Under the pieces are notes generated by a model that had not been told where the DNA came from, ran no database searches, and saw only the letters and a program-made list of their open reading frames with translations. From contig CM038470.1 in the NCBI GenBank assembly GCA_021464415.1, positions 23,027,601-23,091,600 of the forward strand: a stretch of 64,000 bases of DNA. Direction: 5' to 3'. This DNA comes from Lonicera japonica (taxonomy: Eukaryota > Streptophyta > Magnoliopsida > Dipsacales > Caprifoliaceae). The position numbers and the translations under genes were made by a program. Of the stretch, positions 35,578 to 47,170 are shown one piece after another; within the stretch, counting starts at the first letter, position 1, and each line of letters opens with the position of its first letter.

Positions 35578-36179
35578 TGTCACGGGTTGCCTCCCAACAG
35601 CACTCGTGACTGACTACACTGCACCAACACCGTGCACGCGCCCGAGCGTAGCACAGCCCAACAAGAGATCCAGCACCAGCACAACCAGGTCGTCAAGCAT
35701 CATCTAGTTTTAGACTTGTGCTTAGGCTAGCTTTTTGGAGAATTGTATTCTCATATGTAAATATTGTTTCCATGTAAATAGATCTAGGAATTTCCTTTGT
35801 AATCGCATTTTCATTTCCGTTGTAATCATGTTCTTGTAACTTGTGTGAGCCAACGTGCACTGCTACCACTTTGGTATTTTCATTAAGTGGTTATATGTGG
35901 GGATAAGACTATCTGCCTCACACCCGAATTGCCTACCAGTGCACGTTGTTTAGCACTCTGTTTCAAGCTCTTACTTTCTTTCATACTGTAATAGCTTTTC
36001 ATGTAATCAAGTTTAATGCAATGAAGTGATTTCAATTTATGCTCAAACTCTTTTCAAATTACTGTTGTTGCGTGTTGTTCGTTGATTGTAATTAAGATTC
36101 GATTGAACTCGACCGGGCTATCGGTTAGCACGGTCGCTCACGCGGCCTCCTTTGTGCCATCAAAGGACGCCCCGTGACA
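35578..36179 (+). repeat. 3' LTR of Ty3/Gypsy element
   Basis: This 602-bp LTR is preceded by the purine tract 35566-35577 and followed by the target copy catgg. Differences from the 5' LTR include changes in the first 90 bases and near the inner end. Confidence 0.97.
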
Positions 36180-36257
36180 CATGGCCATTACCATTTAAGG
36201 CCTCGTTTCGTTTATGGAATGAAAATCAAAGTTTTTGTCAAATTTTTTTTCTTTTAT

Positions 36258-37369
36258 GGGATTTTTTGAGTTTGTTCCCTATTATTAATTTAAAACTCAA
36301 CTTACCCCCTATTTTACTAATCATTTGAGATACTCCTGCGATTTGATGGAATGCTAACACCGTCCATTTCTTAATTTTTTGGACCGAATTACCCCTCTGT
36401 TTACTATACATCATCATCATCTTCTTCTTCTTCTTCTTCTTCTTCTTCTTCTTCTTCAATAAACCTAATTTCACCATCTTCTTCTTCTTCAATAAACCTA
36501 GCAATAAACCTAATTTCAAAATTCAAAATTGTTTCTATTAGTAGACCAATTTACAAATTCATAAATCGTTTACTATTCATCATCTTCTTTAAATGTGAAA
36601 TAAAAAAAATGGATTTACTATTCATCATCTTCTTCAAAGATGAATCCAAAATAATTTTCTACAATAAACCTAATTTCAAAATCCAAAATTATTTATATTA
36701 GTAAACCCAATTTACAAATCCAAAAGCTGTTTGCTATTTATCTTCTTCTTCAAATGTGAAATACAAAAATGGGTTTACTATTCATCTTCTTCTTCAAAGA
36801 TGAATCCAAAACCATTTTCAACAATAAACCCATTTTTATACCCAATTTCGAAATCCAAAATTGTTTATATTAGTAAACCCATTTTCATACCCAATTTACA
36901 AATCCAAATCTGTTTACTATTCATCTTCTTTTTCAAAAATAGGTTCACTATTCACCTTCTTTCTAAAATCGTTTTCAAAATTAGATCCCCAAATCAACTA
37001 ATTTTAGAGAGAGAAAGTTAAAACTAATTTTGGATATAATTACGAAATGGTTTCTTGAAAGTTGAGATGAAGAATGAATGAGATGAAATTAGAGAGAGAA
37101 AGTTGTTGGGTTATAGATAATTACGAAATGGGTTTCTTGAATGTTGAGATGGAAAAGAAATAAGGGAGGAAGATGAAGAAATGAAATTAGGGTTCTTGAA
37201 TAATCATTGAAGGAGGAAGATGATGAACAGTGAGGGCAAAATGGTCAAAGGGACAGAAAATGGGACGGTGTTAGCATTCCATCAAATCGCAGGGTATCTC
37301 AAAGGATTAGTAAAACAGGGGGTAAGTTGAGTTTTGAAGTAATAATAGGGGGCAAACTCAAAAAATCCC
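36258..37369. mobile_element. Mutator-like MITE with 9-bp TSD
   Basis: This 1112-bp element has inverted ends of roughly 150 bp (GGGATTTTTTGAGTTTG... and ...CAAACTCAAAAAATCCC) and a perfect 9-bp duplication ttcttttat (36249-36257 and 37370-37378). The interior holds a CTT microsatellite (about 36417-36456) and several repeats of an 'aatccaaaattgttt..tattagtaaaccca' unit of about 150 bp. There is no transposase. Confidence 0.88.
36417..36456. repeat. CTT microsatellite
   Basis: About 13 CTT units lie inside the Mutator-like MITE. They create Lys-rich and Phe/Ser-rich false open frames on both strands. Confidence 0.9.
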
Positions 37370-37587
37370 TTCTTTTATTTGTTAAAGCATGAAAAGTATT
37401 TATTTAGGGGTATTATTGTCCAAAAATTTTGTAATAAATGCTAAGAAATCACAAGCTCTTGGGTTTTTTAGAGAAATAACTTTACCCCTACTTTCCGGAA
37501 AGTGTTTCTGAATTTGTGCTTACTAAACAAAGGAAATGAAAAACTTTCCTTTCTTGAGTACTCGAATCTGTGAACCAAACGAGGTCT

Positions 37588-38099
37588 AAAATTTATTACG
37601 CTTCTAAACCCTAGAACAATCCTTTAGTTTATTATACTATTTGATCCAAACGAAATATATATATTTTTTAATATACGGGCCTACTTCAGCTTTTAATTTC
37701 AACAAATACAAAAAAAAATAAAAATTAGGTATTTTTATCTTTCTCATTACTCAGAAAGAAAGAGTAATAATAGAAGGTAAGATATTGAGTGAGAGACTTT
37801 CAATAAAAATTGACAAAATGGTAGAGAGAAATGGCCGGGTAGAACTCAGAAAGAATCACAATAACAGAGGAAAGTCTAAATACTGAAATATAACAGAGAT
37901 GAAAGACGTACCCCTTACCGAATGATTTCGTTGATAGCAGACTTAGCCGTTGGAACTGAGGAGATAGGGTTAAGAGAATGAGAAGAGTATGGCAACTGTG
38001 AGTGAAGTCTGTACGAGAAAGAGTGATTTAAAAGACAAAAAACCAAAAGATGGGCTAGGGACTACACTAGCGGCGGTTCGATTTCGATCGGATTAAAAA
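37588..38099. other. Non-coding, possible captured exon on minus strand
   Basis: Between about 37915 and 38025 the minus strand shows a C/T-rich stretch, an open frame ending SSVPTAKSAINEIIR, and then a GTAAGG donor-like junction near 37920. It could be a fragment of a gene exon carried here. I cannot name it, and no second exon is seen. Confidence 0.3.
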
Positions 38100-41000
38100 T
38101 TATAGAGTCTAGTTAAATTTCATTGTGAACTTCATATTAACCATTTAATTAAACACATTTGACTTCGTACTTTCTACACACGATGCATGCACGTGTAATT
38201 CATTTGTATTTAATTTGAAAAAAAAAATTAGGGAAATGATAAAAGGTATTGTGGTGAAGCATGAGTTCAAACTACTCAAGTTATAAAGTTTCATTCTTGT
38301 TGGAAGCATATTTTTTATAAAAGAAAAAAAGAAAAAGACTACAAGGTTAAAAGCCGACTGTACTAAAATACAATAATTTGTAGTATAGACTAAAATAGAA
38401 CAAAGACTATAAAGTACTAAAAATCGTATCTTTTTAAGGGAAAAAAATGAAAGAAAGAATCGACAAAGTCCAAAATCTCCAGAAATTTAGTCAAAAGTCT
38501 CAAACTCATCTGAAAATTTATCTTGTCCATAAATACAACCGAGTTCGGGTTTGAGTAGGCTTACCCATCATCAGTACATCACATACATTTTTCATACTTA
38601 ATCAAAATTTAAGAAAAATAAGAAGAGAATTCCAGCATCGGGACAATTTCAAAGTTATTTTGTTAGGCAAGGGTACGTAAAAACTTGTCCATATTTATGA
38701 ATGCCACACATGCTATACATATATTGATCCAAAAAATTCAACAATTTCTACAAAAAAAAAGGCCCTACTATGTTTCTTATATGCAAGACAGTCCAAATGA
38801 GATATAACTCTTGGCTAACGGGGAATTCATTGTGGGGTCCAGTGACTCCACTTCTTTTTTTATAACAAAGAGAGAATTTTACAAAAAACAAATCTCCTCT
38901 CGAGTGCGTATAATCTTTTTTATCTTTTTAATGTAGGCCAGTGTTTGTAATTAACATCATATAAATTTAAAAAAAATAATAATAATGGCGTTAAATTAAA
39001 AAAATAATTGTAGCCCAAACATACTTTTCATGAAAAATGTTGTTCCATTCAACACAGGCCCTAAATATGTTCAAAACACGTGTCCAAAATAAATTTTGAG
39101 TGACAAAAATGCATTAAAACACATGTTAGTTAGTTGTACTTTTTACCGTTGAGTAGCTCCTCATTTAGTTCAATTGATAATTTGGTCATTAAAGCTGGTG
39201 TGAGATTGGTGATACATACATTATTTGTTGACCATACTTACTACAGCACTCTGCACGTCAACTTCAATTCTTTATATATTTTCTTTTGTCTAATTTTGAG
39301 AGCCAGACCGTAGACATATATCATATACATTTAGCATTAAGAACTAAATTTTTTAGGGATGGCAAATTAAAATGACAATTTTTTTGGTTATGTTTTGTTT
39401 ATTTGTAATACACAAGAAATGAAGAAATGCACAAGTAGGGTAATGCACAAGTAGGGTAGTACACAACGGGAAGTGAGCAATTAATAGGAGTTGTTATTTA
39501 AACTAGGGTACTTTCTGAACTTAATTAGGGAAATAGGGTAGTTTTGATCTTATTTGTGAAAATGGGGTTCGTTTAAAAACGCTGGTCAAATTTGTGGTTT
39601 TTGTGTTAAAAACGCTAGTCACTCCAGCGTTTTTAAGTATAAAAACGCTGGTCAACATGGCGGTTTTAAGTTGGCCAAAATTCACACCTCCTAAAATCGC
39701 CGGAGCAATAAATGATTTATGTTGAAGAATTGCCATTAGGTATAGCGTTTTTAATGGTAAAATTGCTATATTTGGTGGCGATTTTAAGTGGATTTTTTTT
39801 TTTTGCCTTCCGCCCTACATAGGTGTTTCGAACAAGCAGAAAACCTAATTTCTTAACATAGCAGCCGCCAGTCAAATTAAAATTAAATTATATATAAAAA
39901 TCCACAACTTAATCAAAAAAACAAATATAGTCACTTATTTTCTCCTTCTTTCTCTAAGTGTATGTTTGATCACCTCTATTTCTCTAACAAACAAATATTT
40001 AATTTAACTCTTTTTTCACTAGATTTTTTTATGTTAATATTTTATTTGATTTCAACTGTTGAAACTTAAATTTTAACAATCAATCGAGTTTATGTTAAAT
40101 TAAGTTTTAGACTTTAGTATTTTTTTTTTGTTAATATTAATTTTAACATACAATGATCAAGCATATAAATTTATGTTGTATTATGAGATTTGAGATATTA
40201 ATTGCTAAGAAAAAGAAAATAAGTCTAAAAATTCAAATTATTCTAGAAAAAAAAATAAAAAATTGTCAATTTAAAATGACAAGAGTACATGTAATTGTAA
40301 AGGCTTTTACTTTTTTGACCGAAATTTTCTTTTATGTGACAAAACCTTCTATTTAAATTTCGGTCAAGAAAGTAAAAGTCTTTATAATTACATGTACTCT
40401 TGTCCTTTTAAATTGACAATTATATATTTTTTTTCTAGAATAATTTGAATTTTTAGACTTATTTTCTTTTTCTTAGTAATTAATATCTCAAATCTCATAA
40501 TACAACATAAATTTTAATGCTTGATCATTGTATGTTAAAATTAATATTAGCAAAAAAAATACTAAAGTCTAAAACTTAATTTAACATAAACTCGATTGAT
40601 TGTTAAAATTTAAGTTTCAAAAGTTGAAATCAAATAAAATATTAACATAAAAAAATATAGTGAAAAACGAGTTAAATTAAATATTTGTTGGTTAGAGAAA
40701 TAGAGGTGATCAAGCATACACTTAAAGAAAGAGGGAGAAAATAAGTGACTATATTTGTTTTTCTAATTAAGTTGTGGATTTTTATATATAATTTAATTTT
40801 AATTTGACTGGCGGCTGCTGTGTTAAGAAATTAGGTTTTCTGCTTGTTTGAAACACCTATGTAGAGCGGAAGGCAAAAAAAAATCCACTTAAAATCGCCA
40901 CCAAATATAGCAATTTTACCATTAAAAATGCTATACCTAATGGCAATTCTTCAACATCAATTATTGCTCCGGCAATTTTAGGAGGTGTGAATTTTGGCCA

Positions 41001-41420
41001 ACTTAAAACCGCCATGTTGACCAGCGTTTTTACGCTTAAAAACGCTGGAGTGACTAGCGTTTTTAACACAAAAACCACCAGTTTGACCAGCGTTTTTAAA
41101 CGGACCCCATTTTTACAAATAAGATCAAAATCACCCTATTTCCCTAATTAAGTTCCAAAAGTACCCTAGTTTGAATAACAACTCAATTAATAGTGTTGGA
41201 AAATTTAAGGAGGATGAATTTATTATTTCTAGCTAGCTAGGATTGACTTGAGGTCGTCGACCCTGGGAGTCCTTGTGTTTATTTTATTGAAAGAAGATTC
41301 TAAATTAAATTTATTCTTTGAATTGTCGGTGAGTATCTTAATATTAAACTCTTTATCTTCAGTATTATTATTATTATGGATTTTATAATTCTGAAGAGGG
41401 ATGAATTCTATAGGCACATA
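38100..41420. repeat. Orphan thaumatin-unit upstream flank
   Basis: 38100-39478 followed by 41194 to about 41420 corresponds to the region upstream of the thaumatin pseudogene in unit 1 (about 2660-6740, minus its insertions). It includes 'aatttcattgtgaacttcatatta', 'gtcaaaagtctcaaactcat' and 'tttagcattaagaac'. No thaumatin gene adjoins it on the left, where the MITE nest and the Ty3/Gypsy element lie. It is the remnant of a fourth unit. The fold-back element 39488-41184 interrupts it. Confidence 0.7.
39488..41184. mobile_element. Giant fold-back element, Mutator-type, 9-bp TSD
   Basis: This 1697-bp element is almost entirely two inverted arms of about 835 bp around a loop of under 30 bases near 40328-40354. 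The ends are GAGTTGTTATT and AATAACAACTC. A perfect 9-bp duplication aattaatag flanks it (39479-39487 and 41185-41193), and the unoccupied target can be read at about 44491. Near each end the motif AAAAACGCTRGTCA recurs (39575, 39608, 39641, plus an inverted partial at 39624). There is no coding capacity. A transcript through it would form a very long hairpin. Confidence 0.93.
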
Positions 41421-42355
41421 AAGCCTTTGATTTTTGCTTCATAAATTAAATGTGACATAACAACGGTTAATTCTATATCACCTAGAAAATAAAAACTTTG
41501 TTTTGATAGAGCACGAAAATAAAAGAGAAGGCGGATTTATAGATAGCTCTGTGTTTAACAAATCCAGCTCTTCTTAAATACTTTAATACTTTACAATTTT
41601 AAATTTCTCCATTTTATTCTACCAATTCCATTAAAAGCTGGGTTAGGTAAAAAAAATATCTCTTCTCCGTGAATCTTTTTTGAACAATGGAATCATAAAA
41701 GTGGTTAAGTGCTAAAAAAATAGACTCTAGCTATATTGTTTCTGATTTTTATGTCTTTATCTCAACGAAAAGATCAAATACCGAATCATTTACCTGTCTA
41801 TTGCAAATTCTAATTTAAAATGCATTTCTGCTTCCAAAATGTGCCCATAAGTACTTATTCCAATGCATACAAATTCATTTGAATTCTTATAATCAATAGA
41901 ACACAAAAACGCCTTTTCTATTCTATAAATTATCAAACTTCCATGATTATTGAAAAATAGTTCTTTTAAGGGTATAAAGGATACAATCTGATCCTTATAA
42001 CTGTTACTTACGAAATGACTCAAAGCTCAAATAAATATAATATCATAAAATCACTTAAATGAATTAGTTAATATTTTGAAGTAGATAAAATTGATGTGAT
42101 ATCATTGAGGAGTGAAATTAAGACAAACTTTTTCGATTATAAAAATGCGACTATATTATGATACTGTGTCATAGTCATAAATATTTCACATTTTCTTAGA
42201 GAGCTCGTAGTACCTCTTAATTAGCAAGAAAGTTATATTACAACCAACTATATATGATTCAACTCGTAATATATATATATATATATATAGGTTTGTCAAA
42301 AAGAAAAACTAGTAAACATATAGCTCAAGTTTACAACAACACATGTTGCACAAGC

Positions 42356-42361
42356 TTTATT
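42356..42361 (-). terminator. Poly(A) signal of thaumatin-like gene B
   Basis: AATAAA on the minus strand lies about 95 bases past the stop codon, in the 3' block shared with copy A. Confidence 0.7.
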
Positions 42362-42455
42362 ATACTAACCCTTTAAATCCTCTTTAAAAGGTTAGAACAT
42401 TTTAAGTTCCTTATTTTGCGTACAATAGTTTCACATAGAAGTGAAATAAAAGAGT

Positions 42456-43130
42456 TTACGAGCAAAACACAACCCTATAGTTGGTACCGCCAGGGCAAGT
42501 AAACACACTCGTTTGATCATCTTGTGGGTAACTGTAAGAAGTTGGGCACCTCGTTTTGAAGAATCGAGAGTACTCAGTAGGCCCACAACTCCCAGGTCCA
42601 TTGGTACAGCAGTATTGATTGCCTCCAAAAGTTGTACAAGGATTATTACAGCCCCCAGGGACTTTTAGTGGAGGTGGGCATTGGTCATTTATGGGAGCAT
42701 TACATATAATATCGCGGCACCCAATGCCAGTAAAAGTCATTGGAATGTTAAACCCATCGACAAGAGAAATGTCAATATAGTCTAAGTTATTGGGCTGGTT
42801 CAGGGCAAACTCAGCTAGTGTATTTGGTGGTTTGCCATAGTTTTGGCATCGTAGGAGCCCGTTACAGTCGCCAGTTTCGCAGTGGCCTCGCCCGCCGGCA
42901 TCAAAGTTACAGTTTCTTCGGCCCCATATGCGAGCTTGAGTCGTTCCGGGAGCCACATTGAAGGTCCATGTCTGGCCTCGATCGAGTCGCATTCCCCCAC
43001 CTGGGACGGCCGCAGCCCAAACTGGGTAACCACATTGGTTTACAACGTTGAAAGTGGCTGCATTGGTGAAGGTAAAGTATAGCCCAAATAGAATGGAGAA
43101 TAAAATGGGAAGGTTTTTGTTGAAACTCAT
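42456..43130 (-). CDS. Thaumatin-like protein (PR-5 family), copy B
   Basis: This is an intronless gene for 224 residues, about 88% identical to copy A. It has the same signal peptide (residues 1-24), the signature [16 protein letters not shown], all 16 cysteines, and the acidic-cleft Arg, Glu and Asp residues. The protein ends FCS, again with no vacuolar extension. Differences from copy A gather in exposed parts (residues 34-90, 155-200), including E to R beside the signature. That could change charge around the cleft and so the target, but this is inference. The ATG at 43130 is the first in frame and lies about 70 bases below a TATA box. Promoter and 3' end match copy A, so both may be induced together. 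The nearest alternative would be an osmotin-like name; the family call is firm. Confidence 0.96.
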   Translation of the reverse strand: MSFNKNLPILFSILFGLYFTFTNAATFNVVNQCGYPVWAAAVPGGGMRLDRGQTWTFNVAPGTTQARIWGRRNCNFDAGGRGHCETGDCNGLLRCQNYGKPPNTLAEFALNQPNNLDYIDISLVDGFNIPMTFTGIGCRDIICNAPINDQCPPPLKVPGGCNNPCTTFGGNQYCCTNGPGSCGPTEYSRFFKTRCPTSYSYPQDDQTSVFTCPGGTNYRVVFCS

Positions 43131-43198
43131 GTTCAGGCAAATCGCTTTGAGGCTTATATATGTTGGTGGTGTGTTTTTAAGAGCTAAGGGCCAAGGGG

Positions 43199-43206
43199 TT
43201 TATATA
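43199..43206 (-). promoter_or_regulatory. TATA box of thaumatin-like gene B
   Basis: TATATAAA on the minus strand lies about 70 bases upstream of the ATG. The surrounding bases 'cactatata' match those of copy A. Confidence 0.7.
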
Positions 43207-43232
43207 GTGAATATGGATGTGGAAAATGAACG

Positions 43233-43318
43233 AGGTCCTTAATTTCCACAAAGAAAATTCAAAGATATTGATAGGCTTATCTTATTGTCTTTAGATTAGA
43301 TCGTCCTTTCCGATTATC
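43233..43318 (-). promoter_or_regulatory. Conserved promoter block, copy B
   Basis: It begins 'aggtccttaatttccaca' and is shared with copy A (24556-24650) and the pseudogene (1851-1920). Its conservation exceeds that of the more distant flank. Confidence 0.5.
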
Positions 43319-45578
43319 CGTTGTCTCCCAAAATAAGTTGACTATAAAAGTTTTTAGAAAAAAAAAATGACCCAAAGGTCCCAAACCATATGGAATTATT
43401 AAGATATATAAATACTTACGTCTTTGCTAAATTTTATTTTGAACTTTATATTAACTTTTAACTAATAAAACTCGACCTTTTATTTTGCACACATGATACA
43501 TGTGTAATTTATATGTATAGAAGTTGAAAAAAAAAGTTTAGAGAAATTTTAAACTGTAAATGGGATTTTATGGTTAAGAATAGTTCAAACGGTTAAAATC
43601 ACAAAGTTCATGTTCCCATTGAAAACATATATTTTATAAAAGAAAAAAGAAATACTAAAGGTTAAAAACGTATTTCTCAATGTACTAGATTACAACAATT
43701 ATAGTCCAAACTAAAATAAGGAAAAATACTACAAAGTATTCAAAAGTGTGTCTTCTTCCTTCTTTTTTTCTAAAAAAATAAAAGTAAATTATCAAAGTTT
43801 TCAAACAGAAATTAATCTTTTTCATAAATAAGGGCCGAATTCAAGTTTTCATGAAAACTAAGTTTGTTCTTTTAAAATTGGAAATCTGGGATTCTTTGTT
43901 CATAATGGTTTTTTCAATAATGATATATCGTAATTTTATTTTCTTTTCAAAAAAAAAAAAGGGCCGAGTTTGGGTAATTTCAACCCAAATCCGAGTCCTA
44001 TAACATGATTAACAAGCCTTGTGCCATATATAGTCCAAACTCGAAACTAGGATATCTTTTACTTGTAATGCTTAATGATGTAGGCTCGTAACATGCTGTA
44101 ATTTTGATTTTTACAAACCCACAAGTAGAACTCCTCTTAGTAATCGTTTTGAGAGGAAAAAAGGCAACGAATTTGAACACCGGACCCATTAGTCGATCAG
44201 CGACATTTTTCATAATCAAAATTTTAAGGAAAACAGTAAGAAGAGAATTCCAGCACTGGGACAATTTCAAAGTCATTTTGCTAGGCAAGGGTACATAGAA
44301 ACTAGTCCATATTGATGAATGCCAAAAATTTCAAACAATTTATGCAAAAGTGTTTTTAAGAACTAAATTTTTAGGGATGGGGAAAACAAATTTTCTTTTC
44401 TTTTCTTTTCTTTTTTTTGGTGCGTCTGTATTATTTGATGGAGAATGTTATTTGACAATAACGTGTAGGGTAATACACAGGGGGGAGTGAGCAATTAATA
44501 GTGTTGGAAAATTTGAGAAAGGTGGATTTATTATGCTTGGCTTGACTTGAGGGGTCCTTGTCTTATTTTAATAAATTTCTTTTTAAAAATAGTGATCCAA
44601 TGTTAAAAAATCTTTCAATTCTTCTCAAAGTCAAGAGTTCAACTTCCATTAGTAATTTTGCTTCTTTTTTTTATTAATATTTGTTTATTATCAATAATTC
44701 TAAAATATTGTTAATCCATGTATAATTTATATGAGTAAACTTGTAATCTAGAAGAGTCGGTAGTAATTGCCCTGATTAAAATTACTTCAATTTATTATTT
44801 CAATATATAAACAAAATCAAATGTTCAGATTATTTAGAAAGAGTTATATGAACCATCGAATAAAAATAAATAAACCATATATTATAACAATAACGTGATA
44901 TAACAAATTAAGTAAAAACCGTTACATTACAAAATCAAAGGCTTGCATAATTTAAATCGATTGTCTAATTTTCTGTAAACAAGTGAATCTCAACTTTTAT
45001 ATCATAAATTTAACGAATAATATTAAATCCTTAAAGCACATACTTGCTACAATAGTTATAACAAAAATTTACTTGTCCTTGTCTATAACAAAGAGGGGCT
45101 AACATTACCTTTTTTTTCTTGTGGAAAAAATGGTGGCCAAAGGACAAGCATTAATTTCCGTATCCTCTAACTGACCACAAGAAATAAGGGAAATCAAACA
45201 AATTTATTTATTATAGGACCTCAAGCAGTCCTATAAATATATTTATTTTTTTACTTTCCCTTTTTTTAACAAAAATATTTTCTTCTTCTTTATACCGGAT
45301 GCATAGTGAGTTATTTATTCTTGAAATATGCAACTTATTAATACACCCATTATAATTATTTAGTAAAAAAAACTGATAAGTCTCGTGACATGTTTCATAC
45401 TAAATCAAAATTTAAGAAAAATAGTAAGAGAAGTGCGGCATTGGGAAAATTTCAAAAGTCAGTTTGTTAGGCAAGAATACATACAAACTTGTCCATAATG
45501 ATGAATGGCACATGCCAAAAAATGAACCAAAAATTTTCTTAATTTCCGGGAAAGGCCCTACCGTACCTCTTAAGCCTA
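43319..45578. other. Non-coding flank of unit 3
   Basis: This is upstream flank shared in part with units 1 and 2 and the orphan flank. The unoccupied target of the fold-back element is near 44491, and the unoccupied site of the solo LTR of unit 1 is near 43510. I see no gene; the open frames around 44000-44300 lie on both strands of the same repeat and show no known motif. Confidence 0.5.
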
Positions 45579-45997
45579 GCAATTCCAATAGAGTTGTATA
45601 AAATTATTGTGTAAATCTTATATTACAAATGAGTTTTATATAAAAAATTTACACAAATCTTCCCATAACCAATATTAATATTCATGTATAAAAAGAAGTG
45701 GTCCAATAAAAAATAGTCATTTAAAGAACAAGAAACTACACAAATAAGAAAAGATAATGAGTGGGTGGAGAGAAAATGAGAGTGGTGTGATTGCGTTAAT
45801 GAGGAAAGAGAATAAGTGGACATAGAATCTTACTCGACTGTGTAAATTGGATGTGCAAAATATACAGCCATTATACACAAGAGCTTAGTTGGTATTGATT
45901 TTACACAACCATTAGAACAACAAAAAATTTACACAATATGTAAATTTTATACAATGCTAAGTTGGCTATTTTTACATAGTTCTATTAGAAATGCTCT
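45579..45997. mobile_element. MITE with GAGCATTTCT-type ends
   Basis: The ends GCAATTCCAATAGAGTTGTA and ACATAGTTCTATTAGAAATG pair as an inverted repeat, and internal 'ttgtgtaaat' and 'tttacacaa' words mirror each other. Unit 2 has the uninterrupted sequence at about 24915-24940 ('taagcctgacggtccaaatt'), which fixes the insertion. The target copy looks like TA or TAA. Confidence 0.75.
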
Positions 45998-46804
45998 AAT
46001 AGTTCAAATTAATAGGTTATAGAATACCTAAGAGCATATGCTATGGACATTGGTAAATTTACTATATTTGTTTTACAATGCGTAAAATAAATTTGTCAAA
46101 GGACTTTGCTAGCACGAAAGACGCCTGTAAGTTTTTAAACTCAAGGACAACTTTTAACCACAAATCTTAGAAGGATATTCATTATTACTCAAACTCTCTG
46201 TTTAGTTTTGAAAAAAAAATCTACTATCATTAAATTCATAATTACAAAATTAAGGCTATTTTTTGTCCTTTATACAAATCCATCCATCTGACATTTGTAT
46301 TATTGTTAAATTGAATTCTCCATTACCAATTACAAATATGATATACTCAAGTATATAATATATTTTTTTAGATTTATAAAGAGACTTTAAAACTATTAAA
46401 GTATTAAAAGAGGTTAAGTGAATTTTACGCTAAAATTGAGATACCCAATTTGAGACATTCAAAAAAATTAGACTTTTACACTTAACCATGTGACATTTGT
46501 ATCAATGTTAAATTAGATTTTTTTCATTGCCAAATACAAATAGGATATGCTTTTGGTGCAGTGACTATTTACAAATAAAAAAAAATAAAATACTTATGAT
46601 TTTAGACATTAAAAAAATATTGGATTCTTAATTTTAAATGTTTTAAAAAATATATTTGATCAATATTTTATGTTTAATTTAATTTTTTTGGTCAAAATTA
46701 ATAATTTAATTGATTAATGAAAGAATAAGAAATAATTACTTAAAATATATGGAATCTACTATTTTGCAAGAGTTAAAATATTAATAATGATAAAGATAGA
46801 TTAA

Positions 46805-47170
46805 GAGCATCTCCAACCGTAGTGTATAATTTTGGTTTGTGTAAAATTTACCCCGTTTTGTAAAAAAAATGTCTCAAACAGTCTTTTAAAAAACTTTGAC
46901 ACCTAGGATTTGTGTAAAAAGGTTGTGTAAAATACAAACCCAATTTACACAATCACGTCAGATAATCTCACGTCTATTTTCTCTCATCTCGTATTTAGAA
47001 ATAAATGGATTTAGTTTCACTTGTGCGTATCTAATTAGTAGTTTAATATTTACAAAAAAGTCCAAAATAGACTGTTGGAATTCAAAACGAATTCTTTGTT
47101 ATTTTTGTGTAAATCCCACTTTGACACGTAAGATTTACACAAAATTTGTATAAAATGATTGGAGATACTC
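46805..47170. mobile_element. MITE with GAGCATCTCC ends
   Basis: The ends GAGCATCTCCAACCGTAGTG and the reverse complement of GTATCTCCAATCA pair. Internal 'gtgtaaaatt' and 'gtgtaaatc' words link it to the element at 45579. This end type is common among plant MITEs. It has no coding capacity; the 85-codon frame inside is a by-product. Confidence 0.75.

Larger units (their letters stand above)
30158..36179 (+). mobile_element. Ty3/Gypsy chromovirus, complete, coding region disrupted
   Basis: This is a 6022-bp element with two 602-bp LTRs (30158-30759 and 35578-36179), the 5-bp target duplication catgg (30153-30157 and 36180-36184), an initiator-tRNA-Met primer site TGGTATCAGAG (30762-30772) and a purine tract GGTGGGGGAGGA (35566-35577). 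Gag and pol are in one frame: zinc knuckle, protease, reverse transcriptase, RNase H, integrase and a C-terminal chromodomain. That order marks a chromovirus. I count about nine differences between the LTRs, so the insertion is fairly recent. Even so, at least six stops or frameshifts break the frame. It may be copied only with help from relatives. Confidence 0.97.
36198..37587. mobile_element. Tourist-like MITE split by a Mutator-like MITE
   Basis: The ends AGGCCTCGTTTCGTTTATGG and GTGAACCAAACGAGGTCT pair as an inverted repeat and resemble the ends of the element at 7256-9138. Similarity of the inner arms (for example 'aatgaaaatcaaag' and 'ggaaatgaaaaactttcc') supports one element. It is interrupted at 36258-37369. 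A clear 3-bp target copy was not found, so the family call is tentative. Confidence 0.6.

Noticed and set aside
36238..36519. Lys-rich and Ser/Phe-rich frames
   Set aside because: They are translations of the CTT microsatellite within a MITE.
44000..44300. Pair of open frames on opposite strands
   Set aside because: They are mirror frames of the same flank repeat and are disrupted in the paralogous units.
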